Part shown: positions 17,392 through 25,468 of the stretch, piece by piece
Layout: each line of letters begins with the position of its first letter
How positions within the stretch are numbered: the first letter of the stretch is position 1
From: Pseudomonas sp. PDM05
GTDB lineage: Bacteria; Pseudomonadota; Gammaproteobacteria; Pseudomonadales; Pseudomonadaceae
NCBI RefSeq assembly: GCF_014851685.1
Contig: NZ_JACVAC010000002.1
Coordinates: forward strand, 434,001 to 498,000
DNA: 64,000 nucleotides
Direction: 5' to 3'
Translations under genes and position numbers: made by a program
Notes under the pieces: model-generated
What the model saw: only the letters and a program-made list of their open reading frames with translations
Told to the model about the DNA's origin: nothing
The model's database searches: none

Positions 17392-19104
17392 TCAGGCTTT
17401 AACAGGTGCGACCGACAACTCGACCACTTCCGGCCGCTTGATCACCGCATACACCAACCCAGTCAACACACTCCCCGCCACAATCGCCAGCAAATACAGC
17501 AACGCATGGTTCATCGCATTCGGGATGATCAACACAAACAACCCACCGTGGGGCGCCGCCAGTACGCAGCCGAAATACATCGACAACGCGCCGGTCAACG
17601 CGCCACCGGCCATGCTCGCCGGGATCACGCGCAGCGGGTCCTTGGCGGCAAACGGGATCGCGCCTTCAGAGATAAAGCACATGCCCAGGATCATCGCCGC
17701 CTTGCCTGCCTCGCGTTCGGTCTGGGCAAACTTGCGCCGCGCCAGGAACGTAGCGATGCCCATGCCAATCGGCGGCACCATGCCGGCAGCCATGGTCGCG
17801 GCCATCGGTGCACCGCTGTGGGCGGCCAGCAGGCCGACGGAAAACGCATACGCCGCCTTGTTGATCGGCCCCCCCAAGTCGACACACATCATGCCGCCGA
17901 GCAGGATGCCCAGCAGCACCGCATTGGTAGTGCCCATGGTGCTGAGAAAATCGGTCAGGCCCACCAGCATGCGCGCCACGGGTGGGCCGACCAGGTAGAT
18001 CATCGCCAGGCCGGTGAACAGGCTCGCCAGCAGCGGGATGATCAGGATCGGCTTGAGCGCCTCCAGGCTCTGGGGCAATTTCACCGCACGGGTGATCAGC
18101 TTGACGCAATACCCCGCGAGGAAACCGGCGAAAATCCCGCCGATAAAACCGGCGCCCAAGGTGCCTGCCAGCAGGCCGCCGATCATGCCGGGGGCGATGC
18201 CGGGACGGTCGGCAATCGAGTAGGCGATGTAGCCCGCGAGCAACGGCACCATCAGCATGAAGGCGCGGTCGCCGACGGTTTTCAGCGCGGCAGCCAGCGT
18301 GCCTTCCTGTTCAAACGCGTGGATACCGAACACAAACGACAACGCGATCAACAACCCGCCCGCCACCACCATCGGCAACATGAACGACACGCCGGTGAGC
18401 AGGTGCTTGTACACCCCGGTCTTTTCCGACTTGGCAACCGTCGCGCTGGCGCTGCTTTCCACCACGCCTTCGGCCAGGGCCTTGTTCAGAATCGACTCGG
18501 ACTGCTTGAGGGCAATGCCGGTGCCGCAACGGTAGATCTTCTTGCCGGCGAAGCGCTCGGTGGCGACTTCGATGTCGGCGGCCAACAACACCACATCGGC
18601 ATTGGCGATGGCCTCCGGGCTCAACGGCGTGCGGGCGCCCACCGAGCCTTGGGTCTCGACCTGCAGGTCATAACCCAGGCGCTTGGCGGTTTGCTGCAAG
18701 GCCTCGGCGGCCATGAACGTGTGGGCCACGCCGGTTGGGCACGCGGTGACCGCGACGATGCGCGGCGCATTCGGCGTGGCCTGTTCGGCGGCGACATACA
18801 CCACCGCTTCTTCGGCACCCCGGCGCAACACCGCCTCGACATCCGCCAGCGCCTGGGCCGGCGTGCTCTGGAACACACGCTTGCCGACGAACCGTTGCAT
18901 GTCCACCGGCGCGCTGCTGACCAGCAGCACCCACTCGGCATCGTCGATGATCGCCTGGGACAACTGGCGTTCCGGGCGCTGCACGTCGACCACTTCGACG
19001 CTGGTGCTCCAGCCCTGGCGTTGCGCGGCGGCGTCCAACAAGCGGGCGCACAGCACACTGGTGACCATGCCGTTGGGGCAGGCAGTAACAATGGCTAACT
19101 TCAT
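17392..19104 (-). CDS. fruA: Fructose PTS enzyme IIB'BC
   Basis: This membrane permease imports fructose with phosphorylation to fructose 1-phosphate. The 570 residues contain a degenerate N-terminal IIB' (C9 in T-A-C-P-N-G), a functional-looking IIB with C122 in T-A-C-P-T-G-V-A-H-T, and the IIC membrane domain from about residue 230 (H-L-L-T-G-V-S-F-M-L-P). It is the third gene of fruB-fruK-fruA, 11 bases after fruK. Expression should follow Cra control upstream of fruB. Confidence 0.96.
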   Translation of the reverse strand: MKLAIVTACPNGMVTSVLCARLLDAAAQRQGWSTSVEVVDVQRPERQLSQAIIDDAEWVLLVSSAPVDMQRFVGKRVFQSTPAQALADVEAVLRRGAEEAVVYVAAEQATPNAPRIVAVTACPTGVAHTFMAAEALQQTAKRLGYDLQVETQGSVGARTPLSPEAIANADVVLLAADIEVATERFAGKKIYRCGTGIALKQSESILNKALAEGVVESSASATVAKSEKTGVYKHLLTGVSFMLPMVVAGGLLIALSFVFGIHAFEQEGTLAAALKTVGDRAFMLMVPLLAGYIAYSIADRPGIAPGMIGGLLAGTLGAGFIGGIFAGFLAGYCVKLITRAVKLPQSLEALKPILIIPLLASLFTGLAMIYLVGPPVARMLVGLTDFLSTMGTTNAVLLGILLGGMMCVDLGGPINKAAYAFSVGLLAAHSGAPMAATMAAGMVPPIGMGIATFLARRKFAQTEREAGKAAMILGMCFISEGAIPFAAKDPLRVIPASMAGGALTGALSMYFGCVLAAPHGGLFVLIIPNAMNHALLYLLAIVAGSVLTGLVYAVIKRPEVVELSVAPVKA

Positions 19105-19115
19105 GACAAACCCTC

Positions 19116-20036
19116 TTATTGTTCTGTCAGCGCGCGTACATCGACGCCGCTTTCGAGACGCGCCAGCTGCGCGTCATCGCTGATGCCAAAACCGATCTGT
19201 GTCACCGCCATCGCGGCAATCGCCGTGGCGCGGCGCAGGGTCTGCTCGGGTGTGTCGCCACTGAGCAAACCGTGGAGCATCCCGGCGAGCAGCGAGTCGC
19301 CCGCGCCCACGGTACTGGCGACAGTGACCTTGGGCGGCGTGGCATGCAGCGCGGTGCCAGGGCGGTACCAGTTCACACCGGCCGCACCATCGGACACCAC
19401 CACGTGTTCCACGCCCAATCGATGCAATTGGCTGATGGCATCGCTGGCGTTGCCCAGCGCCTCGGCCAGTTCCTCGGTGTTGGGTTTGACCAACCACGGG
19501 CCCGCCTGCAAACCGGCGCGCAACGCTTCGCCGCTGGTGTCGAGGGCAACTTTCAAACCGAGGTTTTTCAGGGTTACCAGCAAACCGTGAAACCACTGTG
19601 GGCTGACACCGCGCGGCAAACTGCCAGCGACCACCACCGCATCGAATTCAGGGCCGATAATCTCGACCATCTTGAGCAGTTCCTTTTGCGCCCGCTCATC
19701 CACAAACGGCCCCGGTGCGTTGATGTCAGTGATCCGGCCGTCCTGTTCGGCGATCTTGATATTGCTGCGGGTTTCACCCGCCACGCGGATAAACGCATCA
19801 CTAAAACCACGGCGGGCGATCAGGGCGTTGAATGCCTGGGGATTTGCCTCGCCGAGGAAACCGCCCACGCTCACCGAATGCCCCAGGTCGGCCAACACCT
19901 GCGCCACATTCACGCCCTTGCCAGCGGCGTGGGTCAGCACGTTGTCACTGCGATTGACTTCGCCCGGTTCCAGGCGCGCCAGGCGCACCGTCAGGTCCAA
20001 CGCCGGGTTCAGCGTCAGGGTCAGAATCCTTGCCAT
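19116..20036 (-). CDS. fruK: 1-phosphofructokinase
   Basis: It phosphorylates fructose 1-phosphate to fructose 1,6-bisphosphate. The 306-residue PfkB-family kinase has A-G-K-G-V-N-V-A near residue 38 and the catalytic signature T-V-G-A-G-D-S-L-L-A-G near residue 250. Its ATG follows the fruB stop directly with no gap, so the two are coupled. It supplies the Cra effector metabolite pool and so closes the regulatory loop. Confidence 0.97.
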   Translation of the reverse strand: MARILTLTLNPALDLTVRLARLEPGEVNRSDNVLTHAAGKGVNVAQVLADLGHSVSVGGFLGEANPQAFNALIARRGFSDAFIRVAGETRSNIKIAEQDGRITDINAPGPFVDERAQKELLKMVEIIGPEFDAVVVAGSLPRGVSPQWFHGLLVTLKNLGLKVALDTSGEALRAGLQAGPWLVKPNTEELAEALGNASDAISQLHRLGVEHVVVSDGAAGVNWYRPGTALHATPPKVTVASTVGAGDSLLAGMLHGLLSGDTPEQTLRRATAIAAMAVTQIGFGISDDAQLARLESGVDVRALTEQ

Positions 20037-22895
20037 TTACACGGCCTCCACAAGGGCACGCACTTCGGCGGGCGAACCCACCGCAAGCGCTTTTTGCGCC
20101 AGGCCCTGGGCCTCGCTCAGACTGAATTCACGCACCCGCGCCTTCACTTCGGCAATGCTGCGCGCCGAAACGCTCAACTCATCCACCCCCAGGCCGATCA
20201 GCACTGGCACCGCCAACGGGTCCGCCGCCAGCTCGCCGCACACGCCGACCCATTTGCCATGGGCATGGGCCGCACGCACGGTGATGTCGATCAGTTGCAG
20301 CACCGCCGGGTGCAGGCCATCGGCCTGGGCCGACAGGGTCGGGTGGCCGCGATCGATGGCCAGGGTGTATTGGGTCAGGTCATTGGTGCCGACGCTGAAG
20401 AAGTCGACTTCCTTGGCCAGCACCGGCGCGAGCAAGGCGGCGGACGGCACTTCGATCATGATCCCCAGTTGCAGGTCGGCCACCGGGATTTCCAGGCGCA
20501 GGCGCTCGGTCATGTCGCGGGCGGCGCGCCATTCGTCGACGCTGCCGACCATGGGGAACATGATGCGCAGTGGACGGTTGTCGGCCGAACGCAACAGTGC
20601 CCGGAGTTGCGCTTCCATGATCTGCGGACGTTGCAAGGTCAGGCGAATGCCGCGCACGCCGAGGAAAGGGTTTTCTTCTTCGGCAATCGGCCAGTACGGC
20701 AACGGTTTGTCGCCGCCCACATCAAGGGTGCGTACCACCAGCGGACGCCCGCCGAGGCCGTCGAGTACGCGGCGGTATTCGGCTTCCTGGGTGGCTTCGT
20801 CCGGTGCTTGCGGGTGAGCCATGAAGATCAATTCGGTGCGCAGCAGGCCAATGCCTTCGGCGCCCTGCTCCACCGCGCTGGCCACACCGGCGCTTTCGCC
20901 GATGTTGGCGAACACTTCCACGGCGTGGCCGTCGCGGGTCAGTGCCGGTTCATGGCGCTGGGCGGCGGCGGCTTGCAGGCGTTGTTCGCGGGTGTCGCGC
21001 TCGACGGTGGCACGTTGCAGGGTGGCGGCGTCGGCGTCCACATGCAGGCGACCACGCTGGCCATCCAACAGCAGCGGCGTGCCGGCGGCCAGCAGCAACA
21101 CGCCGGCACCGGCGCCGACCAGCGCCGGAATCCCCAGGGCGCGGGCGACGATGGCGCTGTGGGCGGTCGCGCCGCCACGGGCAGTGAGGATGCCGGCGAC
21201 GCGCGCCGGATCAAGCCGCGCCACGTCGGAGGGGCCGACTTCGTCCATCACCAGAATGTAGGGCTCGTTCGGCTCCCTGGCGGTTTCGACGCCGCACAGT
21301 TGCGCCAGCACACGGCGGCCGATGTCACGCAGGTCGGCGGCGCGCTCGGCGAGCAAGGCGTCCTGCAGCGACTCCTGCTGTTTGGCGGCGGCTTCGATCA
21401 CGCTCATCCACGCCGCTTCGGCGCTTTCGCCCTGCTTGAGGCGGGTGTCGACTTCATCGGTGAGTTCCGGGTCGTCGAGCATTTCCTGGTGGGTGATGAA
21501 AATCTCGCGGATGGCCTTGGATTGGCTGCGCTCGATCAAGCCTTGAATGTCGCGACGCACATCGGCCAGGGCATCTTGCAGGCGCTGGCGCTCGATGGCC
21601 GAAGATTCGCCGCGCAGCGGGTAGTCGAACACCTGCTGAACCTGGATATGCGCCGGGCCGATGGCAATGCCCGGCGCGGCGGCGATGGCCTGGATCTGAC
21701 TGCCGCTGGACGGCGCACTGAGCACCGGTTCGACCTCGACAGCAGCCAGTGGCGCGCGCACGGTCGGCAGCGGCTCAACCTCTTCGCCGAGGCCCGCTTC
21801 GACCGCCGCCAGCAACGCCGGCAGCGCATCGCCGGCAATCGTCGGCTCGGCAACAAATTCCAGCACCTGGCCGCGACGAGCACCGAGGCTCAGCAGTTTG
21901 CTCAGGCTTTTGACCGACACCGCGCCGACGGGGCCATCAACGATGCGCACGCGGATGTCGCCTTCAAAACTTTTCGCCAGTTGCGCGAGGATCTTTGCCG
22001 GGCGGGCATGCAGGCCATGGGCGTTGGCCAGGGTGATGCGGGCGTTGGGCCAGTCTGGCGGCAGTTCACCGCCGAGGACTTCGAGGACGGCGCGGCTGCT
22101 GGTGGCACGGCCCAGCTCCTGGCCGCGACCTTCGATCAGCAAGGCGCACAGGCGCTCGAGCAAGGCTTGGTGGGCTTCGCCGAGGCTGGCCAGGCAGAAC
22201 AGGCCGTTGAGCGGCTGGCCGAGGTAGCGCATCGGTTTGTCCGGGGTGACAAACGCCAGGCCCGGACGCTTGACCGTCTGCTCGCTGTGCAGCCACCACA
22301 GGCCGTCGCCCAGGGGCAGCGCATCGACCTGCTGCAACACCGCGGCGAAACCGTTGCTCACACAATCGGCCTGGCGCAACAGGCGTGCACCGCGCCATAC
22401 CAGCTCTTCAAAATCGTCGGCGGACACGCCCAGGCTGATCATCTGGGCGTCCAGCGCCAGTTCCTGGGGCGCGCCTTGCAGCAGTTTGAGCAAGGCTTGC
22501 GCCGTACCGGCACGGCGCAGTGCCTGGCCGAGGTCGGTCTCACCGAGGGCCCGGGTCAGCAGTTGCAACAGGCGCAGGTGTTCATCGGATTTGGCCGCGA
22601 TGCCAATCGCCAGGTAGACGATCTGGCCGTCGCCCCAATCCACCCCTTCGGGGAACTGCAGCAGGCGCACGCCGGTGGCGAACACCTGGTCGCGGGTTTC
22701 GGGGGTGCCGTGGGGGATCGCAATACCTTGGCCGAGAAAGGTCGAGCCTTGGGCTTCACGGGCTTGCAAGCCACTGAGATAACCCTCGGCGACCAGACCG
22801 TCGGCCACCAGTTTTTCAGCGAGCAGGTGCAAGGCTGCAGATTTATCCACAGCCACCTGGCCCATGGAAATCTGCTCGTGGGTGAGCTCAAGCAT
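20037..22895 (-). CDS. fruB: Fructose PTS multiphosphoryl protein (EIIA-HPr-EI)
   Basis: The 952-residue cytoplasmic protein carries all soluble phosphotransfer steps for fructose. EIIA has the active histidine H62 (I-P-H-G-T), HPr has H297 (G-L-H-A-R-P), and EI has H579 (G-G-A-T-A-H-S). A linker of about 130 residues between EIIA and HPr is weakly conserved. This fused form is typical of pseudomonads. The start at 22895 has a TAGGAG site. It is first of the operon, with the Cra box 137 bases upstream. Confidence 0.97.
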   Translation of the reverse strand: MLELTHEQISMGQVAVDKSAALHLLAEKLVADGLVAEGYLSGLQAREAQGSTFLGQGIAIPHGTPETRDQVFATGVRLLQFPEGVDWGDGQIVYLAIGIAAKSDEHLRLLQLLTRALGETDLGQALRRAGTAQALLKLLQGAPQELALDAQMISLGVSADDFEELVWRGARLLRQADCVSNGFAAVLQQVDALPLGDGLWWLHSEQTVKRPGLAFVTPDKPMRYLGQPLNGLFCLASLGEAHQALLERLCALLIEGRGQELGRATSSRAVLEVLGGELPPDWPNARITLANAHGLHARPAKILAQLAKSFEGDIRVRIVDGPVGAVSVKSLSKLLSLGARRGQVLEFVAEPTIAGDALPALLAAVEAGLGEEVEPLPTVRAPLAAVEVEPVLSAPSSGSQIQAIAAAPGIAIGPAHIQVQQVFDYPLRGESSAIERQRLQDALADVRRDIQGLIERSQSKAIREIFITHQEMLDDPELTDEVDTRLKQGESAEAAWMSVIEAAAKQQESLQDALLAERAADLRDIGRRVLAQLCGVETAREPNEPYILVMDEVGPSDVARLDPARVAGILTARGGATAHSAIVARALGIPALVGAGAGVLLLAAGTPLLLDGQRGRLHVDADAATLQRATVERDTREQRLQAAAAQRHEPALTRDGHAVEVFANIGESAGVASAVEQGAEGIGLLRTELIFMAHPQAPDEATQEAEYRRVLDGLGGRPLVVRTLDVGGDKPLPYWPIAEEENPFLGVRGIRLTLQRPQIMEAQLRALLRSADNRPLRIMFPMVGSVDEWRAARDMTERLRLEIPVADLQLGIMIEVPSAALLAPVLAKEVDFFSVGTNDLTQYTLAIDRGHPTLSAQADGLHPAVLQLIDITVRAAHAHGKWVGVCGELAADPLAVPVLIGLGVDELSVSARSIAEVKARVREFSLSEAQGLAQKALAVGSPAEVRALVEAV

Positions 22896-23031
22896 GCCGT
22901 TCTCCTAGTTAGTGCGATGGACGCACTAGGTATTGTTTTGAATAAACAGGGTAATAGCGCTTCAAAATAGCTGACTGAGTAGTCAATTGGCAGTAGCCAC
23001 TCAGTAGCGAAGATCGTAAAAATACGCTTGC

Positions 23032-23043
23032 TGAAACGTTTAA
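23032..23043. promoter_or_regulatory. Cra (FruR) operator
   Basis: TGAAACGTTTAA reads TTAAACGTTTCA on the other strand, which is the Cra consensus reported for P. putida. It lies between the divergent fruB and cra genes, 137 bases from fruB and 146 bases from cra. One site could therefore control both. Confidence 0.88.
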
Positions 23044-23188
23044 TCTAGAATTTATGGCAGATTACGCGTTAATTGAACATCCTTGAAGAACCACTCGGCA
23101 CTTGAGCTTGGACATTGGTCGCGTGCAGTAATCGGTTACGATTGGACAAAATGTCGGGGCACGCTCCAAAAAACAAGGAAATCCCGGT

Positions 23189-24184
23189 TTGAAACTCAGT
23201 GATATTGCACGTCTCGCCGGTGTGTCCGTGACCACCGCCAGCTACGTCATCAATGGCAAGGCCGAACAACAACGGATCAGCAACGCCACCGTCGAGCGTG
23301 TGCGGGCCGTGGTTGACGCCCATGGCTTTACGCCCAACCCCCAGGCTGCCGGGTTGCGCAGTCGGCATACGCGCACCTTGGGTTTTATCCTGCCCGACCT
23401 GGAAAACCCCAGTTACGCACGCATCGCCAAGCTGCTGGAGCAAGGCGCACGGGCGCGTGGCTATCAACTGTTGATCGCCAGCTCCGACGATGATGCCGAC
23501 AGCGAACGCCAGTTGCTGCAACTGTTTCGCGCCCGCCGTTGCGATGCGCTGTTTGTCGCCAGTTGCCTGCCAGCCGGCGACGACAGCTACCGCGAACTGC
23601 AAGCCAAGGGCCTACCCGTGATCGCCATCGACCGGGTGATGGACACTGCGCAGTTCTGCTCGGTAGTCAGCGACGACCGCCGGGCCTGCCAGCACCTGAC
23701 CGGCAGCCTGCTGCAACCGCTGCCCAAGCAGATCGCATTGATCGGTGCGCGGCCCGAACTGAGCATCAGCCAGGAGCGGGCCGCCGGCTTCCGTGAAGCG
23801 CTGCAGGGTTTCAGCGGCGAGGTGATCGTCGAGCACGGCGAGTCGTTCAGTCGTGACTGTGGCCGACAACTGATGGAGCAATTACTGCAACGCCTGGGGC
23901 ATTTGCCTGACGCGCTGGTAACAACCTCCTACGTGCTGCTGCAAGGTGTGTTTGACGCGCTGCATGACTTCCCGCTGAAGTCGCGCCCGCTGCGCCTGGG
24001 CACCTTTGGCGATACGCAACTGCTGGACTTCCTGCCGCTGCCGGTCAACGCCATGGCCCAGCAACACCCATTGATCGCCGATACCGCGCTGAAACTGGCC
24101 CTGGCGGCGATTGAAGAGCAGCAGTACCAACCGGGCGTGCACGCCATCGGCCGTACGTTCAAGCAGCGTATCCGCGAGGCTTGA
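23189..24184 (+). CDS. cra: Catabolite repressor/activator Cra (FruR)
   Basis: This LacI-family regulator represses the fructose operon; fructose 1-phosphate relieves it. The 331 residues start with the LacI helix-turn-helix (L-S-D-I-A-R-L-A-G-V-S-V-T-T-A-S-Y-V-I-N-G), with hinge helix N-P-Q-A-A-G-L-R, followed by a periplasmic-binding-like effector domain. The start is a rare TTG at 23189 with AAGGA about nine bases upstream; it sits exactly where the family starts. Low-efficiency initiation may keep the repressor level down. It is divergent from fruB. Confidence 0.95.
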   Translation: MKLSDIARLAGVSVTTASYVINGKAEQQRISNATVERVRAVVDAHGFTPNPQAAGLRSRHTRTLGFILPDLENPSYARIAKLLEQGARARGYQLLIASSDDDADSERQLLQLFRARRCDALFVASCLPAGDDSYRELQAKGLPVIAIDRVMDTAQFCSVVSDDRRACQHLTGSLLQPLPKQIALIGARPELSISQERAAGFREALQGFSGEVIVEHGESFSRDCGRQLMEQLLQRLGHLPDALVTTSYVLLQGVFDALHDFPLKSRPLRLGTFGDTQLLDFLPLPVNAMAQQHPLIADTALKLALAAIEEQQYQPGVHAIGRTFKQRIREA

Positions 24185-24186
24185 GC

Positions 24187-24963
24187 GTGGAGCTGATCGA
24201 CACCCACACCCACCTGGACTTCGCGGAGTTCGACAACGATCGCCGCGCCGTCCTCGCCCACAGCCGTGCACTTGGCGTGCGGCGCATGGTGGTGCTGGGG
24301 GTGTATCAGCAGAATTGGCAGCGGTTGTGGGATCTGGTGCTGGAGGATGAAGGCCTGTTCGCAGCCTTTGGCCTGCATCCGGTGTATCTCGATGACCACC
24401 GCCCCGCCGACCTGACCGAACTGGGCGATTGGCTCACGCGCCTGCACGGCCATCGGCAACTGTGTGCGGTGGGCGAGATCGGCCTGGATTACTTCCTCGA
24501 ACAACTGGATCGCGAGCGCCAGCAAAGCCTGTTTGAAGCCCAGCTCAAGCTGGCGGTGGACTTCCAGCTGCCGGCGCTTTTGCACGTACGTCGCAGCCAT
24601 GCCGCGGTGATCGCCACCCTCAAGCGCATCCGCCTGCCACGGGGCGGCATCATCCATGCCTTCGCCGGCAGCCGGGAGGAAGCCCGCGAGTACATCAAGC
24701 TGGGCTTCAAACTGGGCCTGGGCGGCGCGGCCACCTGGCCCCAGGCGCTGCGCATGCATAAGGTACTGGCACAGTTGCCGCTGGACAGCGTGGTGCTGGA
24801 GACCGATGCCCCGGACATGGCGCCCGTGATGTATCCGGGCCAGCGCAACAGCCCGGAGCATCTACCCCAGATTTGCCACGCCCTGGCCGAGCGGATGGGC
24901 ATCAGCCCCTTATTGCTGGCTGAGGCGAGCACACGCAATGCGTGCGAGTTGTTCCATTGGTAG
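24187..24963 (+). CDS. TatD-family metal-dependent hydrolase
   Basis: The 258-residue TIM-barrel hydrolase is a likely deoxyribonuclease or aminohydrolase of the TatD/YjjV group. Metal ligands are visible: D-T-H-T-H at the start, G-E-I-G-L-D-Y near residue 100, a conserved H in L-H-V-R-R-S near residue 135, and E-T-D-A-P-D near residue 200. I chose GTG 24187 with GAGG upstream; a TTG at 24181 overlaps the cra stop. It is tightly linked to cra, so probably co-transcribed. Its last 54 bases overlap the convergent gene at 24910-25341. Confidence 0.9.
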   Translation: MELIDTHTHLDFAEFDNDRRAVLAHSRALGVRRMVVLGVYQQNWQRLWDLVLEDEGLFAAFGLHPVYLDDHRPADLTELGDWLTRLHGHRQLCAVGEIGLDYFLEQLDRERQQSLFEAQLKLAVDFQLPALLHVRRSHAAVIATLKRIRLPRGGIIHAFAGSREEAREYIKLGFKLGLGGAATWPQALRMHKVLAQLPLDSVVLETDAPDMAPVMYPGQRNSPEHLPQICHALAERMGISPLLLAEASTRNACELFHW

Positions 24964-25341
24964 CACCGGGCTGACCGCTTCCAGGCTAAGGGTCAACCGC
25001 TGCCGGTAGCGCGCATAACGCAATGCCAGGCCATGCACCAACACCACCACCAGCGAAACATTGAGCTGCCCGATCACGCTGACCAGCCCGACCCACTCCG
25101 CCACCAGTGCCACGATCAGCACCATGCAGGTCAGCACCATCATGCCCGGGTGGACCAGCGCCCAATGGTCCAGCGTCCTGAGCTTGCGCAACTGCCGTGG
25201 GCAGCTCAGGTGCAAGACCCGCTGGCAATACGGACAGTCGAAGGGTTCCTTGATGGCGATGGCATTCAACTGCCAAGGCTTGAGTTCAAACGTGATGTCA
25301 CAATGGGCGCAGTGCCCTTTGATGCCGACTGCAGTGGTCAT
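24910..25341 (-). CDS. Zinc-ribbon membrane protein, unknown function
   Basis: The protein has 143 residues. The N-terminal half has a zinc-ribbon-like set of cysteines: C-A-H-C near residue 12, C-P-Y-C near residue 36 and one more C ten residues on. Two hydrophobic helices follow (residues about 65-110), then a basic tail. The start at 25341 places the first CxxC near the N-terminus; a longer frame to 25437 is unsupported. The 3' end overlaps the tatD-like gene by 54 bases on the opposite strand. Function is unknown. Confidence 0.7.
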   Translation of the reverse strand: MTTAVGIKGHCAHCDITFELKPWQLNAIAIKEPFDCPYCQRVLHLSCPRQLRKLRTLDHWALVHPGMMVLTCMVLIVALVAEWVGLVSVIGQLNVSLVVVLVHGLALRYARYRQRLTLSLEAVSPVLPMEQLARIACARLSQQ

Positions 25342-25468
25342 CGCCGTGCGTCCCCAAAACCTGAATGTGAGAGAGGTGAAGTTTCGCCCATTCACACACC
25401 ACGGAAAGAGCCTCAGGCAAATTAGGACATACACCACACGCCCAAAAGAAAAACCCTACACCAAGACC

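Noticed and set aside
19119..22970. 1283-residue plus-strand open frame opposite fruK and fruB
   Set aside because: Composition is typical of the antisense frame of GC-rich genes; fruB and fruK have clear active sites on the other strand.
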